This document shows positions 7,890 to 16,554 of a stretch of DNA of 64,000 bases, piece after piece; position 1 is the first letter of the stretch; each line of letters opens with the position of its first letter. Both the position numbers and the translations under genes were made by a program. The DNA is from Bacteroides sp. 214 (GTDB lineage: Bacteria; Bacteroidota; Bacteroidia; Bacteroidales; Bacteroidaceae), in contig NZ_QVML01000007.1 in NCBI RefSeq assembly GCF_010501015.1, positions 131,772 to 195,771 of the forward strand, read 5' to 3'. The notes under the pieces are model-generated. The model was not told the DNA's origin. It was given only the letters and a program-made list of their open reading frames with translations, and did not search any database.

Positions 7890-9248
7890 ATGGCAAGTGT
7901 AATAAAGTTACGTAAAGGTCTTGATATTCACCTGAAAGGGAAAGCAGCTAATACGTTTATTTCTGTGAGCGATCCGGGAGTATATGCTCTTGTGCCCGAC
8001 GATTTTACAGGAATTACTCCAAAAGTAGTTGTGAAAGAGCAGGAGAGTGTAAAGGCGGGATCACCTTTGTTTGTCGACAAGTATAATCCCGAAGTTAAGT
8101 TTGTTTCGCCCGTTAGTGGAGTTGTGACTAAAGTGGAGCGTGGAGAGCGACGCAAAGTCATGAATATTACCGTAGAAGCGGCGGATGAACAAGAGTATGT
8201 GGACTTTGGCAAAAAAGATGTTGCGAGCTTATCGGCTGATGAGGTGAAAGCAGCATTGCTGGAAGCTGGGTTATTTGCTTTTATTAAGCAGCGTCCGTAT
8301 GATATTGTTGCGACACCAACAGTTACTCCAAAAGCGATTTTTGTATCAGCGTTTGATTCCAAACCACTAGCACCTGATTTTGAATTTGTAATCAAAGGTG
8401 AAGAAAAGAATTTCCAAACAGGATTGGATGCGTTGGCTAAAATGGCTAAGACTTATTTGAGTGTTAGCAGTAAGCAGCAAAACAAAGCAATTATACAAGC
8501 AAAGAATGTTGAAATCAACGTGTTTGATGGTCCGCACCCGGCAGGAAATGTAGGTGTGCAAATTAACCACATTGATCCTATTAATAAAGGTGAAACAGTC
8601 TGGACGGTTAATCCGCAAGATGTAATACTTATTGGGCGTTTGTTCAACAATGGTTTCGTTGATTTTACACGCCTCATCGCACTTACCGGTTCGGAAATTT
8701 TTGAGCCAGGCTACTCTAAAGTTAAAGTAGGTGCAAATATGGCTGGCATACTAACCGGTAATGTAGACAAATATGGTGATAATCGTTTTATTAGCGGTAA
8801 TGTGCTGACTGGTAAACGTGTTGGATATAATGATTACTTAGGTGCTTTTGACACGCAAGTAACTGTTATTCCTAATGGCGAAGATACACACGAATTCTTT
8901 GGTTTTATTATGCCTCGTTTTGAGCAGTTTAGTGTAAATCATTCTTATCTAAACTGGGTGCTAGACAAAGTACTCCCTCGTGATTATGTGTTGGATGCCC
9001 GTATCAAGGGTGGCAAACGTAATATGATTATGTCGAACGAATATGAGCGTATGTTGCCCATGGATATCATGCCCGAGCAACTAATCAAAGCGATTATAAC
9101 CGGCGATATCGACCGCATGGAACAACTTGGTATTTACGAAGTGGCTCCCGAAGACTTTGCGCTGTGTGAATTTGTGTGCTCTTCTAAACAAGAGTTGCAG
9201 AAGATTGTGCGATTAGGATTGGATAACCTTCGTGCAGAGATGAGCTAG
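7890..9248 (+). CDS. nqrA: Na+-translocating NADH:quinone reductase subunit A
   Basis: NqrA is the large cytoplasmic subunit of the Na+-pumping NADH:ubiquinone/menaquinone oxidoreductase and is linked to quinone binding. At 452 residues it has the normal length. It opens with the family signature VIKLRKGLDIHLKGKA, followed by a biotinyl/lipoyl-like beta-barrel region (FVSPVSGVVTKV, residues about 71-82) shared with RnfC. There is no membrane helix. It is the first gene of nqrABCDEF, 30 bp ahead of nqrB, with a -7 box 34 bp upstream of the ATG. Confidence 0.97.
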   Translation: MASVIKLRKGLDIHLKGKAANTFISVSDPGVYALVPDDFTGITPKVVVKEQESVKAGSPLFVDKYNPEVKFVSPVSGVVTKVERGERRKVMNITVEAADEQEYVDFGKKDVASLSADEVKAALLEAGLFAFIKQRPYDIVATPTVTPKAIFVSAFDSKPLAPDFEFVIKGEEKNFQTGLDALAKMAKTYLSVSSKQQNKAIIQAKNVEINVFDGPHPAGNVGVQINHIDPINKGETVWTVNPQDVILIGRLFNNGFVDFTRLIALTGSEIFEPGYSKVKVGANMAGILTGNVDKYGDNRFISGNVLTGKRVGYNDYLGAFDTQVTVIPNGEDTHEFFGFIMPRFEQFSVNHSYLNWVLDKVLPRDYVLDARIKGGKRNMIMSNEYERMLPMDIMPEQLIKAIITGDIDRMEQLGIYEVAPEDFALCEFVCSSKQELQKIVRLGLDNLRAEMS

Positions 9249-9278
9249 TGTAATTGGTATATCAAATAATATAAATAA

Positions 9279-10454
9279 ATGAAAGCGTTAAGAAAATATA
9301 TCGATAAGATAAAGCCGAACTTCCAAAAGGGAGGCAAGCTCCACGCGTTTCACTCTGTGTTTGATGGGTTTGAAACATTTTTGTTCGTACCCAACACAAC
9401 GTCGAAATCGGGAGTACATATCCATGACTCGATTGACAGCAAACGAATCATGTCGATGGTTGTAATAGCTTTGGTACCTGCGTTATTGTTCGGAATGTTC
9501 AATGTGGGCTATCAGCATTTTACTTACTCGGGCGTTAATGGAATTTTTTTTGAAATGTTCCTCTTCGGCTTTCTTGCCGTTTTGCCTAAAATAATTGTTT
9601 CTTATATTGTCGGTCTTGGTATTGAGTTCGTAGTGGCTCAGTGGAAGAACGAAGAAATTCAGGAAGGTTTCCTTGTATCGGGAATGCTTATTCCGTTGAT
9701 TGTTCCGGTGGATTGTCCGCTGTGGATTATTGCGGTAGCAACTGCTTTTTCTGTAATATTTGCAAAAGAAGTTTTTGGTGGTACAGGTATGAATGTATTC
9801 AACGTAGCTTTAGTTACGCGTGCATTCCTCTTTTTTGCCTATCCTACCAAAATGTCGGGTGATGCCGTTTGGGTTGCCAAAGACAGTATCTTCGGTTTAG
9901 GACAATCTGTTGATGTCGTTACTTGTGCTACCCCGCTGGGTATAGCCTCTACTGCACCCGATGCTTTAGCCTATCCTCCTTTCTCGTGGGATATGGTCAT
10001 TGGCTTGGTGCCGGGTTCTATTGGTGAAACTAGTGTGATAGCTATTTTGCTGGGTGCTGCTTTGTTGTTGCTGACAGGTGTGGCAAGCTGGAAAATTATG
10101 TTCTCCGTATTTTTTGGCGGAGCATTTATGGGATTGATTTTTAATATGTTTGGTCCTGATACAGCCATGGCTCACATGCCTTGGTACGAACACTTGGTAC
10201 TTGGAGGTTTCTGCTTCGGTGCTGTGTTTATGGCAACCGACCCGGTTACTGCTGCCCGTACCGAAACAGGTAAATATATGTACGGTTTCTTTATCGGAGT
10301 AATGGCTATTGTCATTCGCGTGTTGAATCCGGGTTATCCCGAAGGTATGATGCTTGCTATTTTGTTGATGAACATCTTCGCGCCACTGATTGACTACTAC
10401 GTGGTACAAAGCAACATTACCAAGAGAGAAAAACGTATTGTTAGTTCTAAATAA
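9279..10454 (+). CDS. nqrB: Na+-NQR subunit B
   Basis: NqrB is a membrane subunit that carries a covalently bound FMN and takes part in Na+ translocation. The protein (391 residues) has a hydrophilic N-terminus, then about ten membrane helices. The FMN attachment motif is seen as VVTCATPLG, with Thr218 as the predicted flavinylated residue. The sequence GGTGMNVFNVALVTRAFLFFAYP is the usual core of this family and its relative RnfD. Spacing to nqrC is 17 bp. Confidence 0.97.
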   Translation: MKALRKYIDKIKPNFQKGGKLHAFHSVFDGFETFLFVPNTTSKSGVHIHDSIDSKRIMSMVVIALVPALLFGMFNVGYQHFTYSGVNGIFFEMFLFGFLAVLPKIIVSYIVGLGIEFVVAQWKNEEIQEGFLVSGMLIPLIVPVDCPLWIIAVATAFSVIFAKEVFGGTGMNVFNVALVTRAFLFFAYPTKMSGDAVWVAKDSIFGLGQSVDVVTCATPLGIASTAPDALAYPPFSWDMVIGLVPGSIGETSVIAILLGAALLLLTGVASWKIMFSVFFGGAFMGLIFNMFGPDTAMAHMPWYEHLVLGGFCFGAVFMATDPVTAARTETGKYMYGFFIGVMAIVIRVLNPGYPEGMMLAILLMNIFAPLIDYYVVQSNITKREKRIVSSK

Positions 10455-10471
10455 CATAAACCGAAAAGAAA

Positions 10472-11152
10472 ATGAATACAAATAGCAATAGTTATACGAT
10501 CATTTATGCTTCGGTAATGGTTATTATCGTAGCGTTTATCCTGGCTTTTACTTCTTACTCACTGAAACCTATACAGACCAAGAATGTGGAGCTGGACAAA
10601 ATGAAACAGATTCTAAGTTCCTTGAATGTTGATTTGAAGAATCAAGATGCCGAAGAGCTGTATAACACATACATCAAGAAGGATGTTATTCTTAATAGTA
10701 ATGGCGATATTGTTGCTGAAACAGGTGGTTTCTACAACACGCAAGATGCCGATAAATTATCTTTGTACGTTGCCGAAGTAAACGGTTCGACCAAATACAT
10801 CATACCATTGAATGGTAGTGGGCTTTGGGGGCCTATCTGGGGATATGTAGCGTTGAACGAAGATAAAAATTCGGTTTATGGTACGTACTTCTCTCATGCA
10901 GGAGAAACTCCGGGACTAGGTGCGGAGATTACTACCGAAGGTTTCCAAGCACCATTCGTAGGCAAGCACATCATGAAAAATAATGACCTGGTTTCTATCG
11001 CAGTAGTAAAACCGGGACAGAAAGATTCCGACCGCGATTATGTTGACGGAATTTCGGGTGGAACAATTACATCGAAAGCCGTAGAGAATATGCTTAAAGA
11101 TAATCTGCAACAATACGTACAGTTTTTAACTAAAGTAGAGGAGGAGAACTAA
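10472..11152 (+). CDS. nqrC: Na+-NQR subunit C
   Basis: NqrC is anchored by one N-terminal helix (about residues 10-28) and has a periplasmic FMN-binding domain. The flavinylation motif is DGISGGTITS, with Thr198 as the predicted FMN site. The family consensus is SGAT, so this copy has Gly in place of Ala. ETPGLG near residue 145 is another family hallmark. The FMN is expected to be attached by ApbE, which is not in this window. Its length of 226 residues is somewhat short for the family. nqrD starts 3 bp after the stop. Confidence 0.95.
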   Translation: MNTNSNSYTIIYASVMVIIVAFILAFTSYSLKPIQTKNVELDKMKQILSSLNVDLKNQDAEELYNTYIKKDVILNSNGDIVAETGGFYNTQDADKLSLYVAEVNGSTKYIIPLNGSGLWGPIWGYVALNEDKNSVYGTYFSHAGETPGLGAEITTEGFQAPFVGKHIMKNNDLVSIAVVKPGQKDSDRDYVDGISGGTITSKAVENMLKDNLQQYVQFLTKVEEEN

Positions 11153-11155
11153 AAT

Positions 11156-11788
11156 ATGGGACAGTTATTTTCAAAGAAAAATAAGGAAGTTTTTTCAGCT
11201 CCTATTAATATAAACAATCCGGTTACCGTTCAGGTATTGGGTATCTGTTCGGCACTGGCTGTAACAGCTAAGTTGGAGCCGGCTATTGTGATGGGGCTGT
11301 CGGTAACAGTAATTGTAGCATTTGCCAATGTGGTTATATCTTTATTGCGCAATACGATTCCCAGTCGTATTCGTATCGTGGTACAATTGGTTGTAGTGGC
11401 TGCTTTGGTGACTATTGTAAGTGAAGTTCTGAAAGCATTTGCTTACGATGTTAGTGTACAGTTATCCGTATACGTAGGTCTGATTATCACCAACTGTATC
11501 CTGATGGGTCGCTTGGAAGCTTTTGCTATGGCAAATGGTCCTTGGGAATCTTTCCTTGACGGGTTGGGTAACGGTATCGGTTATGCTATTATCCTGATTG
11601 TTGTAGGGTTCTTCCGCGAATTGTTAGGGTCGGGCGCATTGCTTGGCTTTCAAATTATTCCCGAATCATTCTATGCTATGGGGTATCTGAATAACGGATT
11701 GATGTTAATGCCGCCGATGGCACTTATTATATGTGCATGTATCATCTGGGCACAACGTGCGAAAGAGAAAAATTTGCAAGAAAAGTAA
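11156..11788 (+). CDS. nqrD: Na+-NQR subunit D
   Basis: NqrD is a six-helix inner-membrane subunit (210 residues). It pairs pseudosymmetrically with NqrE and helps hold an intramembrane [2Fe-2S] cluster. The conserved cysteines are visible in LGICSALAVT and in the half-symmetric TNCILMGRLEAFAM. GNGIGYAIILIVVGFFRELLGSG in the second half is typical of NqrD/RnfE. It lies between nqrC (3 bp) and nqrE (20 bp). Confidence 0.96.
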   Translation: MGQLFSKKNKEVFSAPININNPVTVQVLGICSALAVTAKLEPAIVMGLSVTVIVAFANVVISLLRNTIPSRIRIVVQLVVVAALVTIVSEVLKAFAYDVSVQLSVYVGLIITNCILMGRLEAFAMANGPWESFLDGLGNGIGYAIILIVVGFFRELLGSGALLGFQIIPESFYAMGYLNNGLMLMPPMALIICACIIWAQRAKEKNLQEK

Positions 11789-11808
11789 TATTAAGGTAGA
11801 GAATTAAT

Positions 11809-12432
11809 ATGGAAAATATATTAAGTTTATTTGTACGCTCAATATTTGTAGATAATATGATCTTCGCCTATTTTCTGGGTATGTGTTCATACCTGGCTGT
11901 GTCGAAGAATGTAAAAACTGCACTTGGATTAGGGCTTGCTGTGATATTTGTACTTGTAATCACACTTCCTGTGAATTATTTGTTGCAAACCAAAGTTTTA
12001 TCGCCCGACGGAATTCTTGGTATTGATCTTAGCTTTCTAAGCTTTATCCTGTTTATTGCTGTAATTGCAGGTATTGTACAGTTGGTAGAAATGGCGGTAG
12101 AACGTTTTTCTCCTTCACTATACGCCTCTTTGGGTATTTTTTTACCTCTTATCGCGGTAAACTGTGCCATTATGGGGGCTTCGCTGTTTATGCAACAACG
12201 TATTACACTCGACCCATCTAATGTACAAGCTATTACCGGTGTAGGTAGTGCGGTGGTTTATGCACTTGGTTCGGGTATTGGTTGGTTGTTGGCAATTGTA
12301 GGACTGGCAGCTATTCGTGAAAAAATGGCATACTCCGATGTTCCTGCGCCGTTGCGTGGACTGGGAATTACCTTTATTACCGTAGGCTTGATGGCTATGG
12401 CATTTATGTGTTTCTCTGGATTGGATATTTAA
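11809..12432 (+). CDS. nqrE: Na+-NQR subunit E
   Basis: NqrE (207 residues) is the six-helix partner of NqrD. Its cysteine motifs [12 protein letters not shown] and AVNCAIMGA should complete the intramembrane iron-sulfur site. The opening [15 protein letters not shown] is diagnostic for the NqrE/RnfA branch. It belongs to the same operon, 22 bp before nqrF. Confidence 0.96.
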   Translation: MENILSLFVRSIFVDNMIFAYFLGMCSYLAVSKNVKTALGLGLAVIFVLVITLPVNYLLQTKVLSPDGILGIDLSFLSFILFIAVIAGIVQLVEMAVERFSPSLYASLGIFLPLIAVNCAIMGASLFMQQRITLDPSNVQAITGVGSAVVYALGSGIGWLLAIVGLAAIREKMAYSDVPAPLRGLGITFITVGLMAMAFMCFSGLDI

Positions 12433-12454
12433 TACTATAAATTAGGAAAGAACA

Positions 12455-13705
12455 ATGACAGAATTAATATTATCGAGTATAGGAGTATTCCTTGTAGTAA
12501 TCTTGCTGCTCGTCATTATACTACTAGTTGCCAAACAATATCTTACCCCGTCGGGTAATGTGAAGATAACCATCAATGGCGAAAGAGAGGTTGAAGTGGA
12601 GAGTGGTTCAAACTTGCTATCTACGCTTGCTGTAAACAAAATATTTCTACCATCGGCTTGTGGTGGTGGTGGTTCATGTGCTCAATGCCGTTGTCAGGTG
12701 GAAAATGGGGGAGGAGAGATCCTTCCTACCGAAAAGGTGCATTTTTCGCGCAAGGAGCAACAAGCCAATTGGCGCTTGGGTTGCCAGGTAAAGGTAAAGC
12801 AGGACATGGAGATTAAGATAGACGAATCAATTCTTGGTGTGAAGAAGTGGGAGTGCGAAGTGGTTTCCAACCGCAACGTTTCTACTTACATTAAAGAATT
12901 CGTAGTAAGACTTCCCAAAGGTGAGCACTTGAAATTTATTTCGGGTGGATATATTCAAATTGATATTCCAAAATATGATATCAAGTACTCCGATTATCAA
13001 ATAGAAGATCGTTTCCGTGAAGAGTGGGAAAAGTTCAAACTGTTTGATTTGACCTGTAAGAATACCGAAGAGACTATGCGCGCATACTCTATGGCCAACT
13101 ATCCTGCCGAAGGAGATATTGTGATGCTTAATGTACGTATTGCTACCCCTCCATTCGATAGAGTGAACGGTGGCTTCCAGAAAGTGTCTCCGGGTATCTC
13201 TTCTTCGTATATTTTCTCGTTGAAGCCGGGTGATAAAGTAATGGTTTCAGGACCATTTGGAGAGTTCCATCCATTGCTTGATACAGGTCGTGAAATGCTT
13301 TATGTGGGTGGTGGCGCAGGTATGGCACCATTGCGTTCTCATATTCTTCATTTGTTGCGTACACTGAAAATTACCGATCGTAAAATAAGCTATTGGTATG
13401 GCGCGCGTGCTTTGAACGAAGTGTTCTATATGGAAGACTTCCTTGAATTGGAAAAACAATTCCCCAATTTCTCATTCCATCTTGCACTCGACCGTCAAGA
13501 CCCAGTAGCAGATGAAGCTGGTGTGAAATACACCGCAGGATTTGTTCACGAGGTAATTTTGAATAACTATTTGAAAGATCACGAAGCACCGGAAGACATA
13601 GAATACTACATGTGTGGTCCTGGACCGATGGCGAAAGCAGTAGAAAAAATGCTTTACGACCTTGGCGTTCCACGTAATATGCTCATGTTTGATGACTTCG
13701 GATAA
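12455..13705 (+). CDS. nqrF: Na+-NQR subunit F, NADH dehydrogenase component
   Basis: NqrF is the NADH-oxidising subunit and electron entry point of the pump. In order it has an N-terminal membrane helix (about 8-27), a plant-type [2Fe-2S] ferredoxin domain with Cys69, Cys75, Cys78 and Cys110, an FAD-binding domain with RAYSMANYP, and an NAD-binding domain with GGGAGMAPLRS. The C-terminus FDDFG is typical. At 416 residues it is complete. It ends the operon and is followed 21 bp later by a strong terminator. Confidence 0.97.
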   Translation: MTELILSSIGVFLVVILLLVIILLVAKQYLTPSGNVKITINGEREVEVESGSNLLSTLAVNKIFLPSACGGGGSCAQCRCQVENGGGEILPTEKVHFSRKEQQANWRLGCQVKVKQDMEIKIDESILGVKKWECEVVSNRNVSTYIKEFVVRLPKGEHLKFISGGYIQIDIPKYDIKYSDYQIEDRFREEWEKFKLFDLTCKNTEETMRAYSMANYPAEGDIVMLNVRIATPPFDRVNGGFQKVSPGISSSYIFSLKPGDKVMVSGPFGEFHPLLDTGREMLYVGGGAGMAPLRSHILHLLRTLKITDRKISYWYGARALNEVFYMEDFLELEKQFPNFSFHLALDRQDPVADEAGVKYTAGFVHEVILNNYLKDHEAPEDIEYYMCGPGPMAKAVEKMLYDLGVPRNMLMFDDFG

Positions 13706-13726
13706 TATAATAACACATTAGACAGT

Positions 13727-13763
13727 AAGCCGGCTGAGAGATTTCTTTCAGCCGGCTTTTTTA
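13727..13763 (+). terminator. Intrinsic terminator of the nqr operon
   Basis: AAGCCGGCTGA (13727-13737) pairs perfectly with TCAGCCGGCTT (13748-13758) across a 10-nt loop and is followed by a run of T. Confidence 0.9.
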
Positions 13764-13785
13764 GAAATTAACGATAGAAAAACAG

Positions 13786-13793
13786 TATCTTTG
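13786..13793 (+). promoter_or_regulatory. -7 box directly before the DEAD-box helicase ATG
   Basis: TATCTTTG fits TAnnTTTG and ends only 4 bp before the ATG at 13798. Transcription would then start at or next to the start codon, giving a leaderless or nearly leaderless mRNA. Confidence 0.5.
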
Positions 13794-13797
13794 CCGA

Positions 13798-15126
13798 ATG
13801 AGAGAGATAAACGAAACAATTCGCCTTGTATTACAAAAACTAGGTATCAGTGCACTCAATGAGATGCAACTTGCTGCTTTGAATTCGCAACTAGTAAAAA
13901 AAGACATCATTCTGCTCTCTCCTACAGGTTCGGGTAAGACGCTTGCTTTTCTCTTACCTCTTTTATTGCGTTTGCAAACGAATGTACTTTCCGCACAAGC
14001 CTTGGTACTTGCTCCTTCGCGCGAACTGGCTTTGCAAATAGATGCTGTATTCAAATCTATGGGTACGCCATGGAAAAGTTGTTGCTGCTATGGTGGACAT
14101 CCCATTGCCGAAGAGAAAAAAAACTTGCTCAATAATCACCCTACACTTATTATAGGTACCCCTGGTAGGGTAGCTGATCATCTCAGGAAAGGTAATATAG
14201 CTCCAGAAACCATCCATACTTTGATAATAGATGAGTTTGATAAATCTTTGGAACTAGGGTTCGAAGAGGAAATGGAGGAAATAATCTCGCAACTGAGCCA
14301 ACTAAAGAAACGGGTGTTACTTTCGGCTACGGCTATGGAAACTGTACCCACGTTTACCGGTTTGGTTTTGCCGGAGGAATTAAACTTCTTATCAACAAGA
14401 GATGATGAAAAAAGGCTGGAACTCGTCAAACTCTTATCGCCTGATAAAGATAAAATAGAGACACTTTATCGGTTACTGTGTACGTTGGGTAATCGTTCCA
14501 GTATCGTGTTTTGCAATCATCGCGAATCGGTAGAACGGGTCTATAAGTTGCTGCGGGAAAAAAATATTTGCTGTGAGATGTTCCATGGAGGTATGGAGCA
14601 ACGAGATAGAGAAAAAGCTTTGTATAAATATAGAAATGGGAGTTGCTACGCCTTAATCTCTACTGATTTGGCTGCTCGAGGACTGGATATTCCTGAAGTA
14701 GAACATATTGTTCATTATCATATCCCTGTTAATGAAGAGGCTTTTACGCATCGTAATGGTAGAACAGCGCGTTGGAAAGCTACAGGAACTTCCTATATAA
14801 TCTTAAATCCCGAAGAACAATTACCCCCATATATTCCAACTGATATTTCTACCTATTTACTTCCGGCATCTATTCCGAATCCTTCAACACCACTTTGGGT
14901 GACACTTTACATAAGTAGAGGTAAAAGAGATAAATTGAATAAGGTAGATATTGTTGGCTTTTTCTATAAAATAGGAAAATTATCACGCGAGGATTTAGGT
15001 CTTGTTGAAATAAGAGAGAATTATGCTTTTGTGAGTATTCCTCGTACGAAGCTGAAGCAAACGCTAAGTTTAGTGCGTGGTGAGAAAGTAAAAGGCATAA
15101 AAGTATTGATTGAAGAAGCCAGATGA
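13798..15126 (+). CDS. DEAD-box RNA helicase, DbpA-like
   Basis: This 442-residue protein is an ATP-dependent RNA helicase. In order are a Q motif (LGISALNEMQ, about 15-24), motif I SPTGSGKT (41-48), PSREL, motif II DEFD (145-148, in place of DEAD), SAT (176-178), STDLAARGLD, and motif VI HRNGRTAR (318-325). The region from about 370 to the end resembles the DbpA RNA-binding domain, which in E. coli DbpA targets 23S rRNA; a ribosome-assembly role is therefore inferred. The start is well placed because only about 14 residues precede the Q motif. It is a single gene between the nqr terminator and serC. Confidence 0.92.
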   Translation: MREINETIRLVLQKLGISALNEMQLAALNSQLVKKDIILLSPTGSGKTLAFLLPLLLRLQTNVLSAQALVLAPSRELALQIDAVFKSMGTPWKSCCCYGGHPIAEEKKNLLNNHPTLIIGTPGRVADHLRKGNIAPETIHTLIIDEFDKSLELGFEEEMEEIISQLSQLKKRVLLSATAMETVPTFTGLVLPEELNFLSTRDDEKRLELVKLLSPDKDKIETLYRLLCTLGNRSSIVFCNHRESVERVYKLLREKNICCEMFHGGMEQRDREKALYKYRNGSCYALISTDLAARGLDIPEVEHIVHYHIPVNEEAFTHRNGRTARWKATGTSYIILNPEEQLPPYIPTDISTYLLPASIPNPSTPLWVTLYISRGKRDKLNKVDIVGFFYKIGKLSREDLGLVEIRENYAFVSIPRTKLKQTLSLVRGEKVKGIKVLIEEAR

Positions 15127-15313
15127 AATAATTTTATAACATAATGTTATTAAAACGAATAAAAACCTGATAATAATCCAAAATTGAAACTTTTTTCAAC
15201 TATCATTTTGTTTGTAAAACATTATCGAAACACGCGCTGCTGCCTATTTTTGTGCGTTGTTAAATGTTAAATCTGTGTGTTTTGCTTTACTTTTGCTTTT
15301 TTTTTGCTAACTA

Positions 15314-15344
15314 TTTGTCTGTATTGAAAATATTCGTAATTTCG
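15314..15344 (+). promoter_or_regulatory. Promoter of the serC operon
   Basis: TTTG at 15314-15317 and TAATTTCG at 15337-15344 are separated by 19 bp, the normal Bacteroides -33/-7 spacing. The -7 box has one mismatch (C for T). Two further TAnnTTTG-like boxes lie upstream near 15245 and 15290, so more than one start is possible. Confidence 0.5.
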
Positions 15345-15388
15345 CATCAAATGATTCAATATCCCTAATTTTTAAAAACAAACTTCAA

Positions 15389-16456
15389 ATGAAAAAGCAT
15401 AACTTTAGTGCAGGGCCCTCAATCCTTCCTAGTGAGGTGATAGAAGAAACAGCAAAAGCCGTTTTGGACTTTAATGGCATCGGTCTTTCCATCTTGGAAA
15501 TTAGCCACCGTTCAAAAGAATTTCAGGCTGTAATGGATGAGGCGGAAGCCTTATTTAAAGAATTGTTGAACATCCCCGAAGGTTATTCTGTCTTGTTCCT
15601 TGGTGGCGGTGCAAGTCTTGAATTTTGCATGATTCCTTATAATTTTATGGAAAAGAAAGCTGCTTACCTTAACACGGGTGTGTGGGCAAAGAAAGCAATG
15701 AAAGAAGCCAAAGCATTTGGAGAAACTGTTGAAGTAGCTTCTTCGGCTGATGCTAATTACACGTTCATTCCTAAGAATTATGAAATACCTGCTGATGCAG
15801 ATTATTTCCACTTTACCTCTAATAATACTATCTACGGAACAGAGATTTTGGAAGATCCTACATGCGCAGTTCCAATGATTGCCGACATGTCTTCGGATAT
15901 TTTTTCTCGTCCGATTGATGTTTCCAAGTATGCATGTATTTATGGTGGTGCTCAAAAAAATCTGGCTCCTTCGGGTGTTACTTTTGTTGTTGTGAAGAAT
16001 GATGCATTGGGCAAAGTTTCTCGTTACATTCCTACTATGTTGAATTATCAAACACACATCAATGACGGTTCTATGTTTAATACGCCTCCTGTACTTCCTA
16101 TCTATTCGGCTATGCTGACGATGCGCTGGATTAAGTCGCTTGGTGGTGTGCCTGCAATGGAGAAACGTGCAAAAGAAAAAGCAGATATGCTTTATGCCGA
16201 GATAGACCGCAATAAAATGTTTATGGGTACAGCAGCTGTAGAAGATCGTTCGCGTATGAACATCTGCTTTGTAATGACACCCGAATACAAAGAATTTGAA
16301 GCAGATTTCTTGAAGTTTGCTACAGAAAAAGGTATGGTAGGTTTAAAAGGACATCGTTCGGTAGGTGGTTTCCGTGCTTCGTGCTACAATGCCCTTGCAA
16401 AAGAAAGCGTACAAGCTTTGATAGATTGTATGCAAGAATTTGAAAAAACACATTAA
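15389..16456 (+). CDS. serC: Phosphoserine aminotransferase
   Basis: SerC converts 3-phosphohydroxypyruvate and glutamate to phosphoserine and 2-oxoglutarate in serine synthesis, with a related role in pyridoxal-phosphate synthesis in many bacteria. The 355-residue protein starts with [11 protein letters not shown], the family N-terminus. It has LGGGASLEF for phosphate binding of the cofactor and Lys190 in [12 protein letters not shown] as the predicted Schiff-base lysine. The C-terminal [13 protein letters not shown] is also diagnostic. It is the first of three same-strand genes, with serA 98 bp later. Confidence 0.97.
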   Translation: MKKHNFSAGPSILPSEVIEETAKAVLDFNGIGLSILEISHRSKEFQAVMDEAEALFKELLNIPEGYSVLFLGGGASLEFCMIPYNFMEKKAAYLNTGVWAKKAMKEAKAFGETVEVASSADANYTFIPKNYEIPADADYFHFTSNNTIYGTEILEDPTCAVPMIADMSSDIFSRPIDVSKYACIYGGAQKNLAPSGVTFVVVKNDALGKVSRYIPTMLNYQTHINDGSMFNTPPVLPIYSAMLTMRWIKSLGGVPAMEKRAKEKADMLYAEIDRNKMFMGTAAVEDRSRMNICFVMTPEYKEFEADFLKFATEKGMVGLKGHRSVGGFRASCYNALAKESVQALIDCMQEFEKTH

Positions 16457-16465
16457 TAATTACAT

Positions 16466-16534
16466 AAACGCAGAGAAACACAAAGGTATTAGAGTCCTAA
16501 AAGATTCTGTATTGCTTTGTGTTATTCTGCGTTT
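16466..16534. repeat. Imperfect inverted repeat between serC and serA
   Basis: AAACGCAGA and AACACAAAG (16466-16485) are complementary to CTTTGTGTT and TCTGCGTTT (16515-16534) around a 29-nt loop. It fills most of the 98-bp gap. The right arm is not followed by a T-run, so it is not a typical terminator. It could be an intergenic REP-like element or an mRNA structure that separates serC and serA expression. Confidence 0.65.
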
Positions 16535-16554
16535 GATTATAAAAACATATAACA

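Noticed and set aside
15551-16057. 168-codon open frame antisense to serC
   Set aside because: It is a shadow of a well-supported gene, with low-complexity Cys/His/Asn-rich translation and no family resemblance.
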